Assembly (NCBI RefSeq): GCF_009725235.1
Contig: NZ_WJFC01000027.1
Location: 1-64,000 of the forward strand
Length of the DNA: 64,000 bases
Source of the DNA: Scytonema sp. UIC 10036
GTDB lineage: Bacteria > Cyanobacteriota > Cyanobacteriia > Cyanobacteriales > Nostocaceae
Direction of reading: 5' to 3'
Part shown: piece by piece, positions 1 to 8,997 of the stretch
Layout of the letters: each line of letters starts with the position of its first letter
Numbering within the stretch: the first letter of the stretch is position 1
The notes under the pieces: generated by a model
What the model saw: only the letters and a program-made list of their open reading frames with translations
Database searches by the model: none
Told to the model about the DNA's origin: nothing
Program-made: the position numbers and the translations under genes

Positions 1-131
1 CCCTCCTATGGCGCATTCGCGCCACGCACACGGTTCAGGGCTGGCTCCCCAACCTACGTGTTTTCGTATTTTTAGGCAAAACCGACAAGTATTGACTCAA
101 TATCTTCTCAAAAACGAAAAATTCCCTGAGA

Positions 132-350
132 ATGAGAACTGGAGGCAAATACCAAGGTTGGGTGCAATGTTTGTCAAGTCATACCATCGCAGTCTCCGAT
201 GCTACTCAGCCTTCAAAATTGTACCAGCCGATTGTCGAAGCCCAAGATTGGATCAAAACTGCCGACGGCATGATTATGTTAGTTGCCTCTGCTCCCCAAG
301 CTATATCGTCTGCTTACACTACCTCAAAGATATGTCAAGTTACTCAATAA
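132..350 (+). pseudogene. C-terminal remnant of a filamentous-haemagglutinin/S-layer-type exoprotein
   Basis: This 72-codon open frame has no ribosome binding site, and its frame is closed by a stop just upstream of the first ATG. The translated core (QPIVEAQDWIKTADG, then IMLVASAPQ and a Cys-containing tail) resembles what I remember of the extreme C-terminus of large cyanobacterial haemagglutination-domain exoproteins, where a P-I-V-E-A-x-G-W stretch is followed by a short strand and a terminal Cys. Those proteins are usually 700-1000 aa, so only the last ~5-10% would be present. I infer a decayed leftover of a two-partner-secretion exoprotein. It could also be a chance open frame; the family call rests on one short motif. 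Confidence 0.35.
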
Positions 351-547
351 CAAAAAAAAATTATCTATCTGGAGAGATATTTTAAGACTTTTCTTTTTGT
401 CTTTTTAGATTTTGATTATCCTTTATGGGAAAATAATTATCAGGAATTTCAGTGGTGTCCATTTTATAAAGCAAATTGCAATTTAATGTTCTACCCTTTT
501 TGGGAATTTATCTAAATATACAAAATATTTTTTAAGGAGAAAATTTT

Positions 548-1123
548 ATGGCAACTATCAACGGAACCAATAACGACGATTGGATCATCTACCAAGTTTC
601 TGAGAACCCGATCGCTGATGGTTATGGTGACAATGACTATCTTTGGAATGCTAGCGGTGGTAATGATGATTTGTACGGTGGTGATGACAATGATACATTT
701 TTAAATCAGTACGGCAATAATTACCTTTCTGCTGGTGGTAATAGTTTTGATTCTCTTCTTGAAGTGTTTCGTAACGCTATCCTTGATGGCGGTGCTCTTT
801 CAGATATTTTAATAGGTGATGTAGGCAATAATTACCTTCGTGCTGGTAATCTTATTGACGATCTTAATGGAGGGTTTGGCAACGATATCCTTGATGGCGG
901 TGCTCTTTCAGATACTGTTGGTGATGTAGGCAATAATTACCTTCGTGCTGGTGGTATTGGTATTGATTCTCTTCTTGAAGCGTTTCGTAACGCCATCTTT
1001 AATGGTGGTGCTCTTTCAGATACTGTTGGTGATGTAGGCAATAATTATCTTCGTGCTGGTGGTCTTATTGATTATCCTAATGGAGGGTTTGGTAACAACA
1101 TCCTTGATGGCGGTGCTCTTTGA
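548..1123 (+). CDS. RTX-like calcium-binding repeat protein, cut short by an internal stop
   Basis: The start is an ATG with the ribosome site AAGGAGA 8-10 bases upstream. The 191-aa product opens MATINGTNNDDWI, as in many cyanobacterial hemolysin-type calcium-binding proteins. It then has Asp/Gly/Asn-rich nonapeptide-like units (GGNDDLYGGDDND) and four to five copies of a longer repeat with the core GDVGNNYLRAGG and ILDGGALSDT. Such proteins bind Ca2+ outside the cell after type I secretion. The repeated codon TCA in ALSDT becomes TGA at 1121-1123. Beyond it the frame stays open to a TAG at 1220-1222 and encodes a normal family ending (GADKFYFYSRFDG). The original gene was therefore probably 548-1222. 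No ABC exporter is adjacent. Confidence 0.7.
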   Translation: MATINGTNNDDWIIYQVSENPIADGYGDNDYLWNASGGNDDLYGGDDNDTFLNQYGNNYLSAGGNSFDSLLEVFRNAILDGGALSDILIGDVGNNYLRAGNLIDDLNGGFGNDILDGGALSDTVGDVGNNYLRAGGIGIDSLLEAFRNAIFNGGALSDTVGDVGNNYLRAGGLIDYPNGGFGNNILDGGAL

Positions 1124-1280
1124 GATACTTTAATTGGTGATGTAGGCGCTGATAAATTCTACTTCTACTCCAGGTTTGACGGTGAAAATACTTGCTGGGT
1201 GCTTTCTATAGATAACGGCTAGAAGTTAACTTTATCGTGTTTTTAACGACTAGGCAGAAGGTAAGGGACTTCCAATTAAA

Positions 1281-1348
1281 AAATTATCCCATCGTAGGGG
1301 CGCAAGGCATTGCGCCCCTACACGTTTATTTTGGATTTGGGATAATTT
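1281..1348. repeat. Nested palindromic dispersed repeat
   Basis: The outer arms AAATTATCCCA (1281-1291) and TGGGATAATTT (1338-1348) are exact inverted copies. They enclose an inner hairpin, GTAGGGGCGCAA / TTGCGCCCCTAC (1294-1321), with a 4-base loop. A related inner hairpin recurs at 3319-3351. This looks like a small non-autonomous palindromic element, not a terminator. The rest of the 1223-1597 gap is AT-rich and shows no gene. Confidence 0.7.
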
Positions 1349-1597
1349 ATTTTTTGGTGTTCCCTAACAGCTTCTCTATCTTCGCCTTTCAACCGTAAAA
1401 AAAGCTGATTTGGTGTATATATAGCCACGGTATAATTAGTATTTCTCGAAATTTAACTAATTTTTATTGTTAAAAATTTTACTATTCATTGTTGAATGTT
1501 AGAAAATTTACGGTTGAAGGTTGACCTTTTGAAAGGTCATCTTAGTGTATTGGGCTTTTCCTATCCAAATTGAAAAACCCCTTAAGGAAGGTACATT

Positions 1598-3151
1598 ATG
1601 GCGCAAGGTGCTGGAAGTTTGCTCATTGTGGACGATCAACCTGACAATTTGCGGTTACTGGCGTCTATTTTGAGTAAGCAAGGATACAAGATTAGGAAGG
1701 CATTAAATGGAGCCACCGCACTGGAGTCGGCTCAAATTCAACCACCTGACTTGATTTTGCTGGATGTGAAAATGCCGCAAATGGACGGCTATGAGGTGTG
1801 TTCGGCTTTGAAGTCTATGCCCCAAACCTGTGACATTCCCGTGATTTTCCTTAGTGCTATGGATAGCACGGCAGATAAGGTAAAAGCGTTTACCGTAGGA
1901 GGTGCAGACTACATCACAAAGCCCTTTGAGGGTGAAGAGGTGTTAGCGCGAGTTAGGCAACAACTCACGCTCCAGTTCCAAAAGCAACAACTCCAACAAG
2001 AGATCCAAGAGCGAAAACAGGCACAAGCAGAAACTCAACTGTTATTAACCACCATTGAGGCAGTGAGCGAGGCATTAGATTTTGAGGCAGCTCTGAGTGC
2101 AATGCTGTGCTCCGTAAGACAGGCGATCGCTTGGGACTACAGCGAAGCTTGGACTCCAACCCCTGATGGGACAGCATTTTACTTAAACCAAACTTGTTAC
2201 AATCCAAAAGATTTACAACTGCAACACTTTGTTGAAGTCAGCCAGTCTCACACTTTTGCAAGCAATGTGGGTTTGCCGGGTAGAGTCTGGGCATCCCAGC
2301 AACCAGAGTGGATTGTTGATGTTTCTCAAATGAACGTTTCCGTATTTTTACGAAGGCAAGATGTTATTGCAGCAGGGCTAAAAGCGGCTTTTGCAGTGCC
2401 GATCGTCCTGGATGGGCAAGTCTTGGCAGTGATAGTGTTCTTCAAACGGAGGCAAAACGAGTTTGACGCCAAGTTAGTTCAACTCGTGAGTGCGATCGCC
2501 CTACAATTAGGTGGGTTTATGCAGCGCAAGCAGGCAGAGGAAAACCTCAGACAGGCAAATCAAGAATTGCAGCGTCTGGCGAACCTTGATGGATTGACTC
2601 AAATTGCCAATCGCCGCTATTTTGATGAAGTTTTACAACAGGAATGGAAGCGGCTTGTGCAAGAACAAGCTCCGCTCTCAATCATTTTATGCGATATCGA
2701 CTTTTTCAAACTCTACAACGACCACTACGGACACCAAGCAGGAGATGATTGTTTGAAACAAGTGGCTCAAGCGATCGATGACAGCGTTCGTTATTCGGAA
2801 GGCTTGGTGGCTCGGTATGGTGGGGAAGAGTTTGCCGTTATCCTTCCGAATAAAACAACTGAAGGGGCACTTCATATTGCAACGCAAATTCAGGTAACAC
2901 TAGCAAATTTAAAAATTCTTCATGCTCGCTCTGAGGTTAGTAGTCTTGTAACTCTAAGTATAGGTGTTGCCACTTTAATTCTGAAACCTGAATCATCTCC
3001 CCTCAATCTGATTGCAGTAGCAGATCGAGCATTGTATACCGCAAAAGCTGAGGGGCGTAATCGGTACTGTTCCTACAAACAGCCTTGCCTCAGTTCTTTG
3101 ATTGGTAACACCCTTGACTCAATGGAGAAACCAGATACAGTCTTTACCTGA
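1598..3151 (+). CDS. Response regulator diguanylate cyclase, REC-GAF-GGDEF
   Basis: The ATG follows a strong AAGGAAGG site. The 517-aa protein has a CheY-like receiver at residues ~5-125 (phospho-acceptor Asp56 in LLDVKMPQ, Lys in ITKPFEG), a short coiled linker, a GAF domain at ~145-310 and a GGDEF domain at ~325-495. The GGDEF active site is intact as GGEEF at 408-412, so the protein should make cyclic di-GMP from two GTP in the cytoplasm, with output set by phosphorylation and the GAF ligand. I see no canonical RxxD inhibitory site five residues before GGEEF. The next gene downstream on the same strand is a hybrid histidine kinase, a plausible but unproven partner. It lies 686 bp away, so co-transcription is doubtful. 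Confidence 0.92.
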   Translation: MAQGAGSLLIVDDQPDNLRLLASILSKQGYKIRKALNGATALESAQIQPPDLILLDVKMPQMDGYEVCSALKSMPQTCDIPVIFLSAMDSTADKVKAFTVGGADYITKPFEGEEVLARVRQQLTLQFQKQQLQQEIQERKQAQAETQLLLTTIEAVSEALDFEAALSAMLCSVRQAIAWDYSEAWTPTPDGTAFYLNQTCYNPKDLQLQHFVEVSQSHTFASNVGLPGRVWASQQPEWIVDVSQMNVSVFLRRQDVIAAGLKAAFAVPIVLDGQVLAVIVFFKRRQNEFDAKLVQLVSAIALQLGGFMQRKQAEENLRQANQELQRLANLDGLTQIANRRYFDEVLQQEWKRLVQEQAPLSIILCDIDFFKLYNDHYGHQAGDDCLKQVAQAIDDSVRYSEGLVARYGGEEFAVILPNKTTEGALHIATQIQVTLANLKILHARSEVSSLVTLSIGVATLILKPESSPLNLIAVADRALYTAKAEGRNRYCSYKQPCLSSLIGNTLDSMEKPDTVFT

Positions 3152-3837
3152 TTCAGCTGTATTTTTGATGGCAATCGCTCGATATGAAAATCCGCTTATA
3201 AGCTATCTTCGATTGTTAATTATTTTCTCATTATATATTTAGTTCATTATTTTCTCTATCACATTTGGGAATATATCGAAAACGGTTTAGAACTAGACTT
3301 TCCAACAATTATCAACACTTGTAGGGGCGCGGCAGCCTTGCGCCCCTACAAATGCTGTGAACCCATTCTGAAAAAGAACAGTTCTTATACCAATTCTCTA
3401 TGAAGCTGCACATTATTTTTACCCCTCCCAGCCTCCCCTTGGTAAGGGGAGGTGCCGTAGGCGGTGGGGTTCTTTGTATGCATCTTCATATGAAAACGGT
3501 ATTAGGCGTTCATAGTATATTAATGATAAGTTGCAATTGAATTTGGATATAACCTCACTTGATGCCTACTAGCTTTTAGGCGTGCATTTAATGTTATATA
3601 GCAATCCTATTTGAGATCCAAACAAGGGAGACAAGGAAGACAAGGAGGACAAGGAAGAGGTGTTTGTAAATCATTTAGGACTGCTATATTTGTTAAATTT
3701 TCCAGATCTAGTTCCCAACTCTTGCGTCACCACAAGTTGCTCAAAACCTGTTTGAGGTTTAATTGAAAGAGAATAATATCCCTCTAAAACCTTTTGCGAC
3801 AAACCGCAGGGACAAGAGTCACACTTGAGACAGGTTC
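3152..3837. other. Intergenic region with two small palindromic elements
   Basis: There is no gene here. It holds a hairpin at 3319-3351 (TTGTAGGGGCGC / GCGCCCCTACAA) related to the one at 1294, the MITE at 3387-3502, and a purine-rich run of GGAGACAAGG-type repeats near 3624-3660. The 60 bp before the kinase contain no obvious sigma-70 promoter that I would defend. Confidence 0.6.
3387..3502. mobile_element. MITE-like element, copy 1
   Basis: The ends are imperfect inverted repeats: ATACCAATTCTCTATGAAG (3387-3405) against the complement of CTTCATATGAAAACGGTAT (3484-3502). The interior carries a GC-rich hairpin (CTCCCCTTGG / AAGGGGAGG). A second copy with the same ends and the shared interior GGGGTTCTTT lies at 27336-27439. 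No coding capacity is present, so movement would depend on a transposase elsewhere. Confidence 0.7.
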
Positions 3838-6800
3838 ATGCTAAATATCATCACAAACTTCTTTAGTTCTAGCAGTTTTATCCCTCACGGTCACTGCTAC
3901 CTCTGGAAACCAGCGCTAGTCTGGCTTCATATCCTTTCAGACTCCCTAACTGCTGTTGCCTACTACTCAATTCCGGTGACGCTGTTCTACTTTGTTCGCA
4001 AACGACAAGACTTGCCGTTTAACTGGATATTTTTGCTGTTTGCCAGCTTTATTACTGCTTGTGGCACGACGCATTGGCTGGAGGTGTGGACGCTATGGCA
4101 TCCAGTATACTGGGTATCAGGAACAGTGAAAGGCGGCACGGCTCTGGTTTCGCTGTGTACAGCAATTATGTTGGTGTTGCTAGTACCAAAGGCATTGTCT
4201 TTGCCTAGCCCAGCCCAACTTGAAGCGGTTAACCGCGATTTGAGGCGTGAGATTGGTGAGCGCCGGCGAGCTGAAGCAGATTTACTTGAGAGCCAGCACC
4301 AGTTAAACCTAGCATTTGAACGCCTGCAACAGGAACTCTTTAAACGAGAAAAAGCAGAGCGACAGTTACAGGAGACCCTAATGTTACAAAAGGCAATCCT
4401 TAACAGTGCAAACTACAGCATGATTTCAACAACGGTAGACGGTACAATCACAAGTTTTAATGCCGGTGCTGAAAAAATGCTCGGTTACACAGCTGCAGAA
4501 GCGATTGGCAAAATGACTCCTGCCATTTTTCACGATTGTTTTGAGGTAATTGCTCGTGCGCGGGAGCTCTCTCAGGAATTAGGAGTACCGATTGAAGCGG
4601 GATTTGAAGTCTTGGTTGCTAAAGCCAAGCGGTTTGAGGTTTCTGAATGTGAGTGCTGTTACATTCGTAAGGATGGCTCTCGGTTTCCGGTATTGCTTTC
4701 GGTGACAGCATTAAGCGATAGTGAAGGAACTTTAACCGGATTTTTAGCTATTGGCAGCGATATCACTGCTCGCAAGCATATTGAAAACGAATGCAAACAA
4801 ATTGAGGTGGCTTTACGAAATAGTGAAGAGCAGTTTCGCCATGCCTTTGAAGATGCATCGATTGGGATGGCGATCGTGTCGCTTGACGGACGGTGGGTAA
4901 AAGTCAATCCTGCGTTGTGCCGGATTGTTGGCTATCTTAAAGAAGAGTTATTAGCGTTAACCTTCCAAGACATTACCCATCCTGATGATTTAGAAGTAGA
5001 TCTCAATTACGTGCATCAGCTCTTAGCAGGCGAAATTTTCACCTATCAGATGGAGAAACGATACTTTCACAAACAGGGGCATACTATTTGGATTCTTCTC
5101 AATGGATCGCTGGTACGAGATAAGCAGGGAAATCCTTTGCATTTTATTTCTCAAATTCAAGACATTACAAACTTAAAACGTGCTGAAGAATCTTTGAGAG
5201 CCAGCGAAGAACGTTGGAGATATGCTTTGGAAGGAAATGGGGATGGTTTGTGGGATTGGAATGCTCAAACGAATGAAGTTTTTTTCTCCCATCAATGGAA
5301 AGAAATGTTGGGGTGTTTGGATGATGAAATTGGAAATCAATTGAGCGAATGGGATAAGCGAGTCCATCCAGACGACAAAGAGCGGGTGTATGCCGAAATT
5401 GAAAGACACTTCCAGGGTGAAGTCCCCCAATATGTGAGCGAACATCGTATCTTATGCAAAGATGGTACCTATAAGTGGATTTTAGATCGGGGCTTAGTTA
5501 TGAGCCGCGATGAACAGGATCGTCCATTGCGGGTGATTGGAACTTATACCGATATCAGCGATCGTAAATGCATTGAACTGGAACTGCAACAGGCAAAAGA
5601 AGCGGCGGAGGCAGCGAACCAGTCAAAAAGTACCTTTTTGGCTTCCATGAGTCACGAGCTACGAACACCGCTGAACGTCATCTTGGGCTTTACCCAAGTA
5701 CTGCGCCGTGAGCCGTCCTTATCGGTTGTTCAAAAAGAAACAATTCAAACCATTCATCGCAGTGGAGAGCACCTGCTGAGTCTGATCGAAGATATCCTAG
5801 ACATTTCCAAAATTGAAGCCAACCGCACGAGTGTAGAAGAAAGCAGTTTCGATCTCTCCGATCTTCTGAGATTTTTAGAAGATATGCTGCGCCACAAAGC
5901 AGCATCTAAAAACTTACAGTTTTACTTCGAGGCTTCTCCAGGTGTTCCTCAGTTCATTACCACAGATGCTAAAAAACTGCGTCAAATCTTAATTAACTTG
6001 GTAGGCAATGCCATCAAGTTTACCGAGCAAGGGGACGTGACACTACGGGTGAAAGCAGAACCCATTCAAGAAAGCCTTTTTGAACCTTTAGAATCTTCAA
6101 TGGATCGAAGCGATCGCGCAACTCTTTTAATTTTTGAAATCAAAGATACAGGTGTGGGGATTGCAGGTGATGAGATTGAGGCTGTATTCGACGCATTTGT
6201 GCAAAGCCGTTCTGGAAAAATGACTTCGGGTGGAACAGGGCTGGGGTTAACCATCAGTCGTCGATTGGCTCGTTTGATGAACGGTGACATTTCAGTTAGC
6301 AGTATCTTGGGACAAGGGAGCACGTTCTTTGTTCGTCTTCCCATTGAGATTGCTTTAGCTGGAAGTGTTCCTTCTCCTAAACAAGAGCGACAACTCATTG
6401 GGTTAGTTCCCAGCCAACCCACGTACCGCATTCTGATTGTGGACGATCGCGCCGAAAACCGCTTGCTTTTAACGACGCTGATGACTCAGTTAGGAATGGA
6501 GATCCGAGAAGCAACCAACGGACAGGAAGCCATTGCCTTTTGGCAACAGTGGCAACCGCATTTGATCTGGATGGATATCCAAATGCCCGTGTTGAATGGA
6601 TATGAAGCGACTCAACAGATTCGCTCTCTTTCTACAGAACAATCCCCAATCATCATTGCACTGACAGCTCAGGCATCAATAAGCGATCGCACTCTAGCCT
6701 TTGCCTCTGGTTGCAACGATTTTGTCATCAAACCCTTTAATGAAAACCTTGTCTGCGAAAAGATGGAAAAGTATTTAAACCTGCAATTTGTCTATGCAGA

Positions 6801-7110
6801 CACTCAAGAGCGATCGGATGCCCATTCCGTAACAACCACTCAAAACACCTTTACTGTGCTGACACCACAGAGCTTTTCTGTGATGAGTGCCGATTGGCTT
6901 GCCGCGCTGTATACTGCTGCCCAAATTGGCGATGAAGAAGAAATTGAGCAACTTCTTCAGGACATTCCAGACTCTCATGCTCCCTTAGCAAACCAACTAA
7001 GGCAACTTGCCCGTGATTACCAGTTTGGACAAATTAAACTCCTGTTACGAGAAAACTGCCACCCAGAAGCTCTTCGTACTGCTCCTGAGACATCCGCATG
7101 GCTCATTTGA
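3838..7110 (+). CDS. Hybrid histidine kinase with ETR1-like ethylene-sensor domain
   Basis: The protein has 1090 aa and its ATG follows AGACAGG. Residues 20-125 form three membrane helices matching the plant ethylene-receptor sensor: an early Asp35 (ILSDSLTAVAYYSIP) and the copper/ethylene pair Cys75 and His79 in ACGTTHW are all present. A coiled coil (~130-180) and three PAS modules (~185-310, ~325-450, ~455-580) follow. Then come a HisKA domain with His606 (SMSHELRTPL), an HATPase (N box VGNAIKF, DTGVGI, GGTGLGL), a receiver with Asp913 (MDIQMP) and a C-terminal helical tail. In known cyanobacterial homologues this sensor binds ethylene and controls phototaxis or biofilm traits. The neighbouring diguanylate cyclase suggests a c-di-GMP output, which is inference. 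Confidence 0.92.
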   Translation: MLNIITNFFSSSSFIPHGHCYLWKPALVWLHILSDSLTAVAYYSIPVTLFYFVRKRQDLPFNWIFLLFASFITACGTTHWLEVWTLWHPVYWVSGTVKGGTALVSLCTAIMLVLLVPKALSLPSPAQLEAVNRDLRREIGERRRAEADLLESQHQLNLAFERLQQELFKREKAERQLQETLMLQKAILNSANYSMISTTVDGTITSFNAGAEKMLGYTAAEAIGKMTPAIFHDCFEVIARARELSQELGVPIEAGFEVLVAKAKRFEVSECECCYIRKDGSRFPVLLSVTALSDSEGTLTGFLAIGSDITARKHIENECKQIEVALRNSEEQFRHAFEDASIGMAIVSLDGRWVKVNPALCRIVGYLKEELLALTFQDITHPDDLEVDLNYVHQLLAGEIFTYQMEKRYFHKQGHTIWILLNGSLVRDKQGNPLHFISQIQDITNLKRAEESLRASEERWRYALEGNGDGLWDWNAQTNEVFFSHQWKEMLGCLDDEIGNQLSEWDKRVHPDDKERVYAEIERHFQGEVPQYVSEHRILCKDGTYKWILDRGLVMSRDEQDRPLRVIGTYTDISDRKCIELELQQAKEAAEAANQSKSTFLASMSHELRTPLNVILGFTQVLRREPSLSVVQKETIQTIHRSGEHLLSLIEDILDISKIEANRTSVEESSFDLSDLLRFLEDMLRHKAASKNLQFYFEASPGVPQFITTDAKKLRQILINLVGNAIKFTEQGDVTLRVKAEPIQESLFEPLESSMDRSDRATLLIFEIKDTGVGIAGDEIEAVFDAFVQSRSGKMTSGGTGLGLTISRRLARLMNGDISVSSILGQGSTFFVRLPIEIALAGSVPSPKQERQLIGLVPSQPTYRILIVDDRAENRLLLTTLMTQLGMEIREATNGQEAIAFWQQWQPHLIWMDIQMPVLNGYEATQQIRSLSTEQSPIIIALTAQASISDRTLAFASGCNDFVIKPFNENLVCEKMEKYLNLQFVYADTQERSDAHSVTTTQNTFTVLTPQSFSVMSADWLAALYTAAQIGDEEEIEQLLQDIPDSHAPLANQLRQLARDYQFGQIKLLLRENCHPEALRTAPETSAWLI

Positions 7111-7306
7111 GTTAGTGGAGTTCAAGGAAGCTATGGTTAGCACAGAATAAGGGTTTTCTCATGTTTTTTTCATAATACTTTAATGTAATTAAAGTAATTT
7201 TTTCCATTTTAAAATGATGACACCATTGAAATTTAAAAGTCAGTAACAGATTATAGGGATGGGACGCAATCCCAAATACACAATCAAAACTTGGAGTAGA
7301 TTGAAC

Positions 7307-7537
7307 ATGGCTAAGATTAAAATTTCTCAACTGCAAACTGTTGATACTGCCTCTATTCAAGAGTTAACAAATGCTGAGATTCATACAACAAAGGGTGGAA
7401 TTGCTGGTCTCCCCTTTGATGTTTTGGGTGTTGTTAGTGGGGCTAGTGGTGTAGCACTGGATGCCGTTAGTGGAGCGTCTTCTGGCGTTCAAAAATATCT
7501 GTCTGAGGATTTACCAAAAAGTTTAGGATTGGCTTAG
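7307..7537 (+). CDS. Double-glycine leader peptide (bacteriocin-like or secreted peptide precursor)
   Basis: I chose the ATG at 7307 over an upstream alternative because it begins a typical leader (MAKIKISQLQ, then IQELTNAEIHTTKGG). The 76-aa product has a cleavage-type Gly-Gly at residues ~30-31 and then a small Gly/Ala/Ser/Val-rich core (VSGASGVALDAVSGASSGV) with a short charged tail. Such leaders are removed by C39-peptidase ABC exporters; a suitable one lies 25 kb away at 32146. No modification enzyme is adjacent. A stable stem (7530-7553) overlaps the stop codon and a good terminator follows, so the gene is probably a single-gene unit. The core is not related by eye to the 38-40 kb peptides. 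Confidence 0.65.
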   Translation: MAKIKISQLQTVDTASIQELTNAEIHTTKGGIAGLPFDVLGVVSGASGVALDAVSGASSGVQKYLSEDLPKSLGLA

Positions 7538-7618
7538 GCTTGGGTGCCTAAGCCAGGAAATGAAAAGTACTGACAAATTAAAGTAAGGCAGTACATTTCG
7601 GATAATTAAGCGATTGTT

Positions 7619-7652
7619 AACCCGCTTTTCTTTATGAGAGCGGGTTTTGTTT
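7619..7652 (+). terminator. Rho-independent terminator
   Basis: The stem AACCCGCT (7619-7626) pairs with AGCGGGTT (7639-7646) and is followed by TTTGTTT. It sits 80 bp after the GG-leader peptide gene. Confidence 0.75.
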
Positions 7653-8201
7653 GGGTAATTCTTTAAACTATATTAACTGAGAAAAATCGAAAATGATATC
7701 GAGGGAAAATGTTTTTAGATGTTTTTCGGATGATAATGTAAATATTTAAAGACATAAGTGTTTTCATTATAGTTCACGTACTTGCCAAATGTATTGCGTA
7801 GGTTGGGTTGAGGAACGAAACCCAACCTACGCTCTTCTTAATGTTTACTTTATAAATCATCTCTAAAGCGCTCCGAAGGGTGTAATTTGCTTATCTGCTT
7901 GCTTGCACCTTAAATTCCCCAGACAAAAGTTTTATTATTTACATATTTATTTTTTTCTAAGTATTTTAACAGATGCACTATCCCCTCAATTGCCTGGACA
8001 AAGGAAATTATGTGTAAATATTTCTGAAATTCATGATTTTACTTATAAATACTGATTTTTTCAGAAAAATATGTATATTTATAAACAATAGTAAATACTA
8101 TGGTGTCAAATTTTAGTTTTTGTGCCAGACTCTAACAAATGGGGGTAAGTCTGAGTGTTTGCCCTTTTATACACAGTTAAGCGCAATGTAAAAATAACTC
8201 T
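7653..8201. other. AT-rich intergenic region with one dispersed hairpin
   Basis: There is no gene. The hairpin at 7797-7831 is described separately. The remainder is AT-rich and shows no RNA gene that I can recognise. Confidence 0.5.
7797..7831. repeat. Dispersed hairpin repeat, copy 1
   Basis: The arms are CGTAGGTTGGGTT and AACCCAACCTACG around a GAGGAACGA loop. The same element recurs at 30539-30571, and its two arms flank the centre of the MITE at 44101-44237. It is a common palindromic element of filamentous cyanobacteria. Confidence 0.8.
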
Positions 8202-8753
8202 ATGATTGACATCCTAGCCGCACTATCTGCATCTGCGGCGGCAGGAATTAGAATAGCCCTGCCCCTGCTTTTTATTGGACTACTGCAAGGTAAAAACCTT
8301 TGGTCAGGTGTTCCAATCCTGTCTCATGTTTCGACACCGTTCTTGCTGTTCTCGCTGACAAGTTGGTCAGTAGTTGAGATATTTGCCTCGAAAAAACTAT
8401 TAGGGCAGCGAGTGCTACAAGTATTTCATTTATTACTTGCCCCATTTGTTGGAGCAATTATGGGGTTAGCCGTTGCTAATGCGACAGCAACACCAAATTG
8501 GTTGATTGCTCTTATTGGCGGTTCATTAGCCTTCGTGCTTCAACTCGTTCAAATTGGTTGGTTTTACCGATTGAAAGGCATACCACTATGGGCAGTCTTT
8601 ATTCAAGATGCTTTATGCGTTGCATTAGTATTTTTTGCCTTAGATGCTCCCACACAAGGTGGATTAATTGCTTTGATTCTTTTATGGTTTGCTGTTCGTA
8701 GTGCTCGGATTTGGTATCGTTGGTATCGCAAACGACTCATCAATGGCTCCTAG
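8202..8753 (+). CDS. DUF4126 integral membrane protein
   Basis: The protein has 183 aa and almost all of it is hydrophobic, with about five or six predicted membrane helices. It begins MIDILAALSASAAAGIRIAL, where an early Gly-Ile-Arg-x-x-Leu-Pro element matches my memory of the DUF4126 family, and it ends in a basic WYRWYRKR tail expected on the cytoplasmic side. The function of the family is unknown. There is no clear ribosome site, the gene stands alone, and it is 245 bp from the next gene on the same strand. The family call is by pattern only; a small uncharacterised transporter-like protein is the alternative. Confidence 0.7.
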   Translation: MIDILAALSASAAAGIRIALPLLFIGLLQGKNLWSGVPILSHVSTPFLLFSLTSWSVVEIFASKKLLGQRVLQVFHLLLAPFVGAIMGLAVANATATPNWLIALIGGSLAFVLQLVQIGWFYRLKGIPLWAVFIQDALCVALVFFALDAPTQGGLIALILLWFAVRSARIWYRWYRKRLINGS

Positions 8754-8997
8754 CGCTAACAGAGTTGTCCTTTGAGCCTCAGTCAAACCAGTTACTCTTA
8801 AAACGTACAAGCAATTTCCTGTTTGAACATCCCAAATCCTTGCTCTAAGTTTGACAATGTCTGAAATTGCTGAAAAGCTTTTTTTTAAAGTGTTTATAGT
8901 ACTTTACATAAGTTTATATAGTTTGGTTTAATTGTGCCTACCTACTTACAATGATGTGGGTGTAAATAGCAAATTGACTCTTTGGAGAGAACTGTTT

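Noticed and set aside
8..385. 125-aa ORF at the left end
   Set aside because: Overlaps the more plausible exoprotein remnant in another frame, and its composition is not protein-like.
7112..7360. 82-aa minus-strand ORF overlapping the GG-leader gene
   Set aside because: Antisense shadow with no ribosome site and a less protein-like composition than the forward gene.
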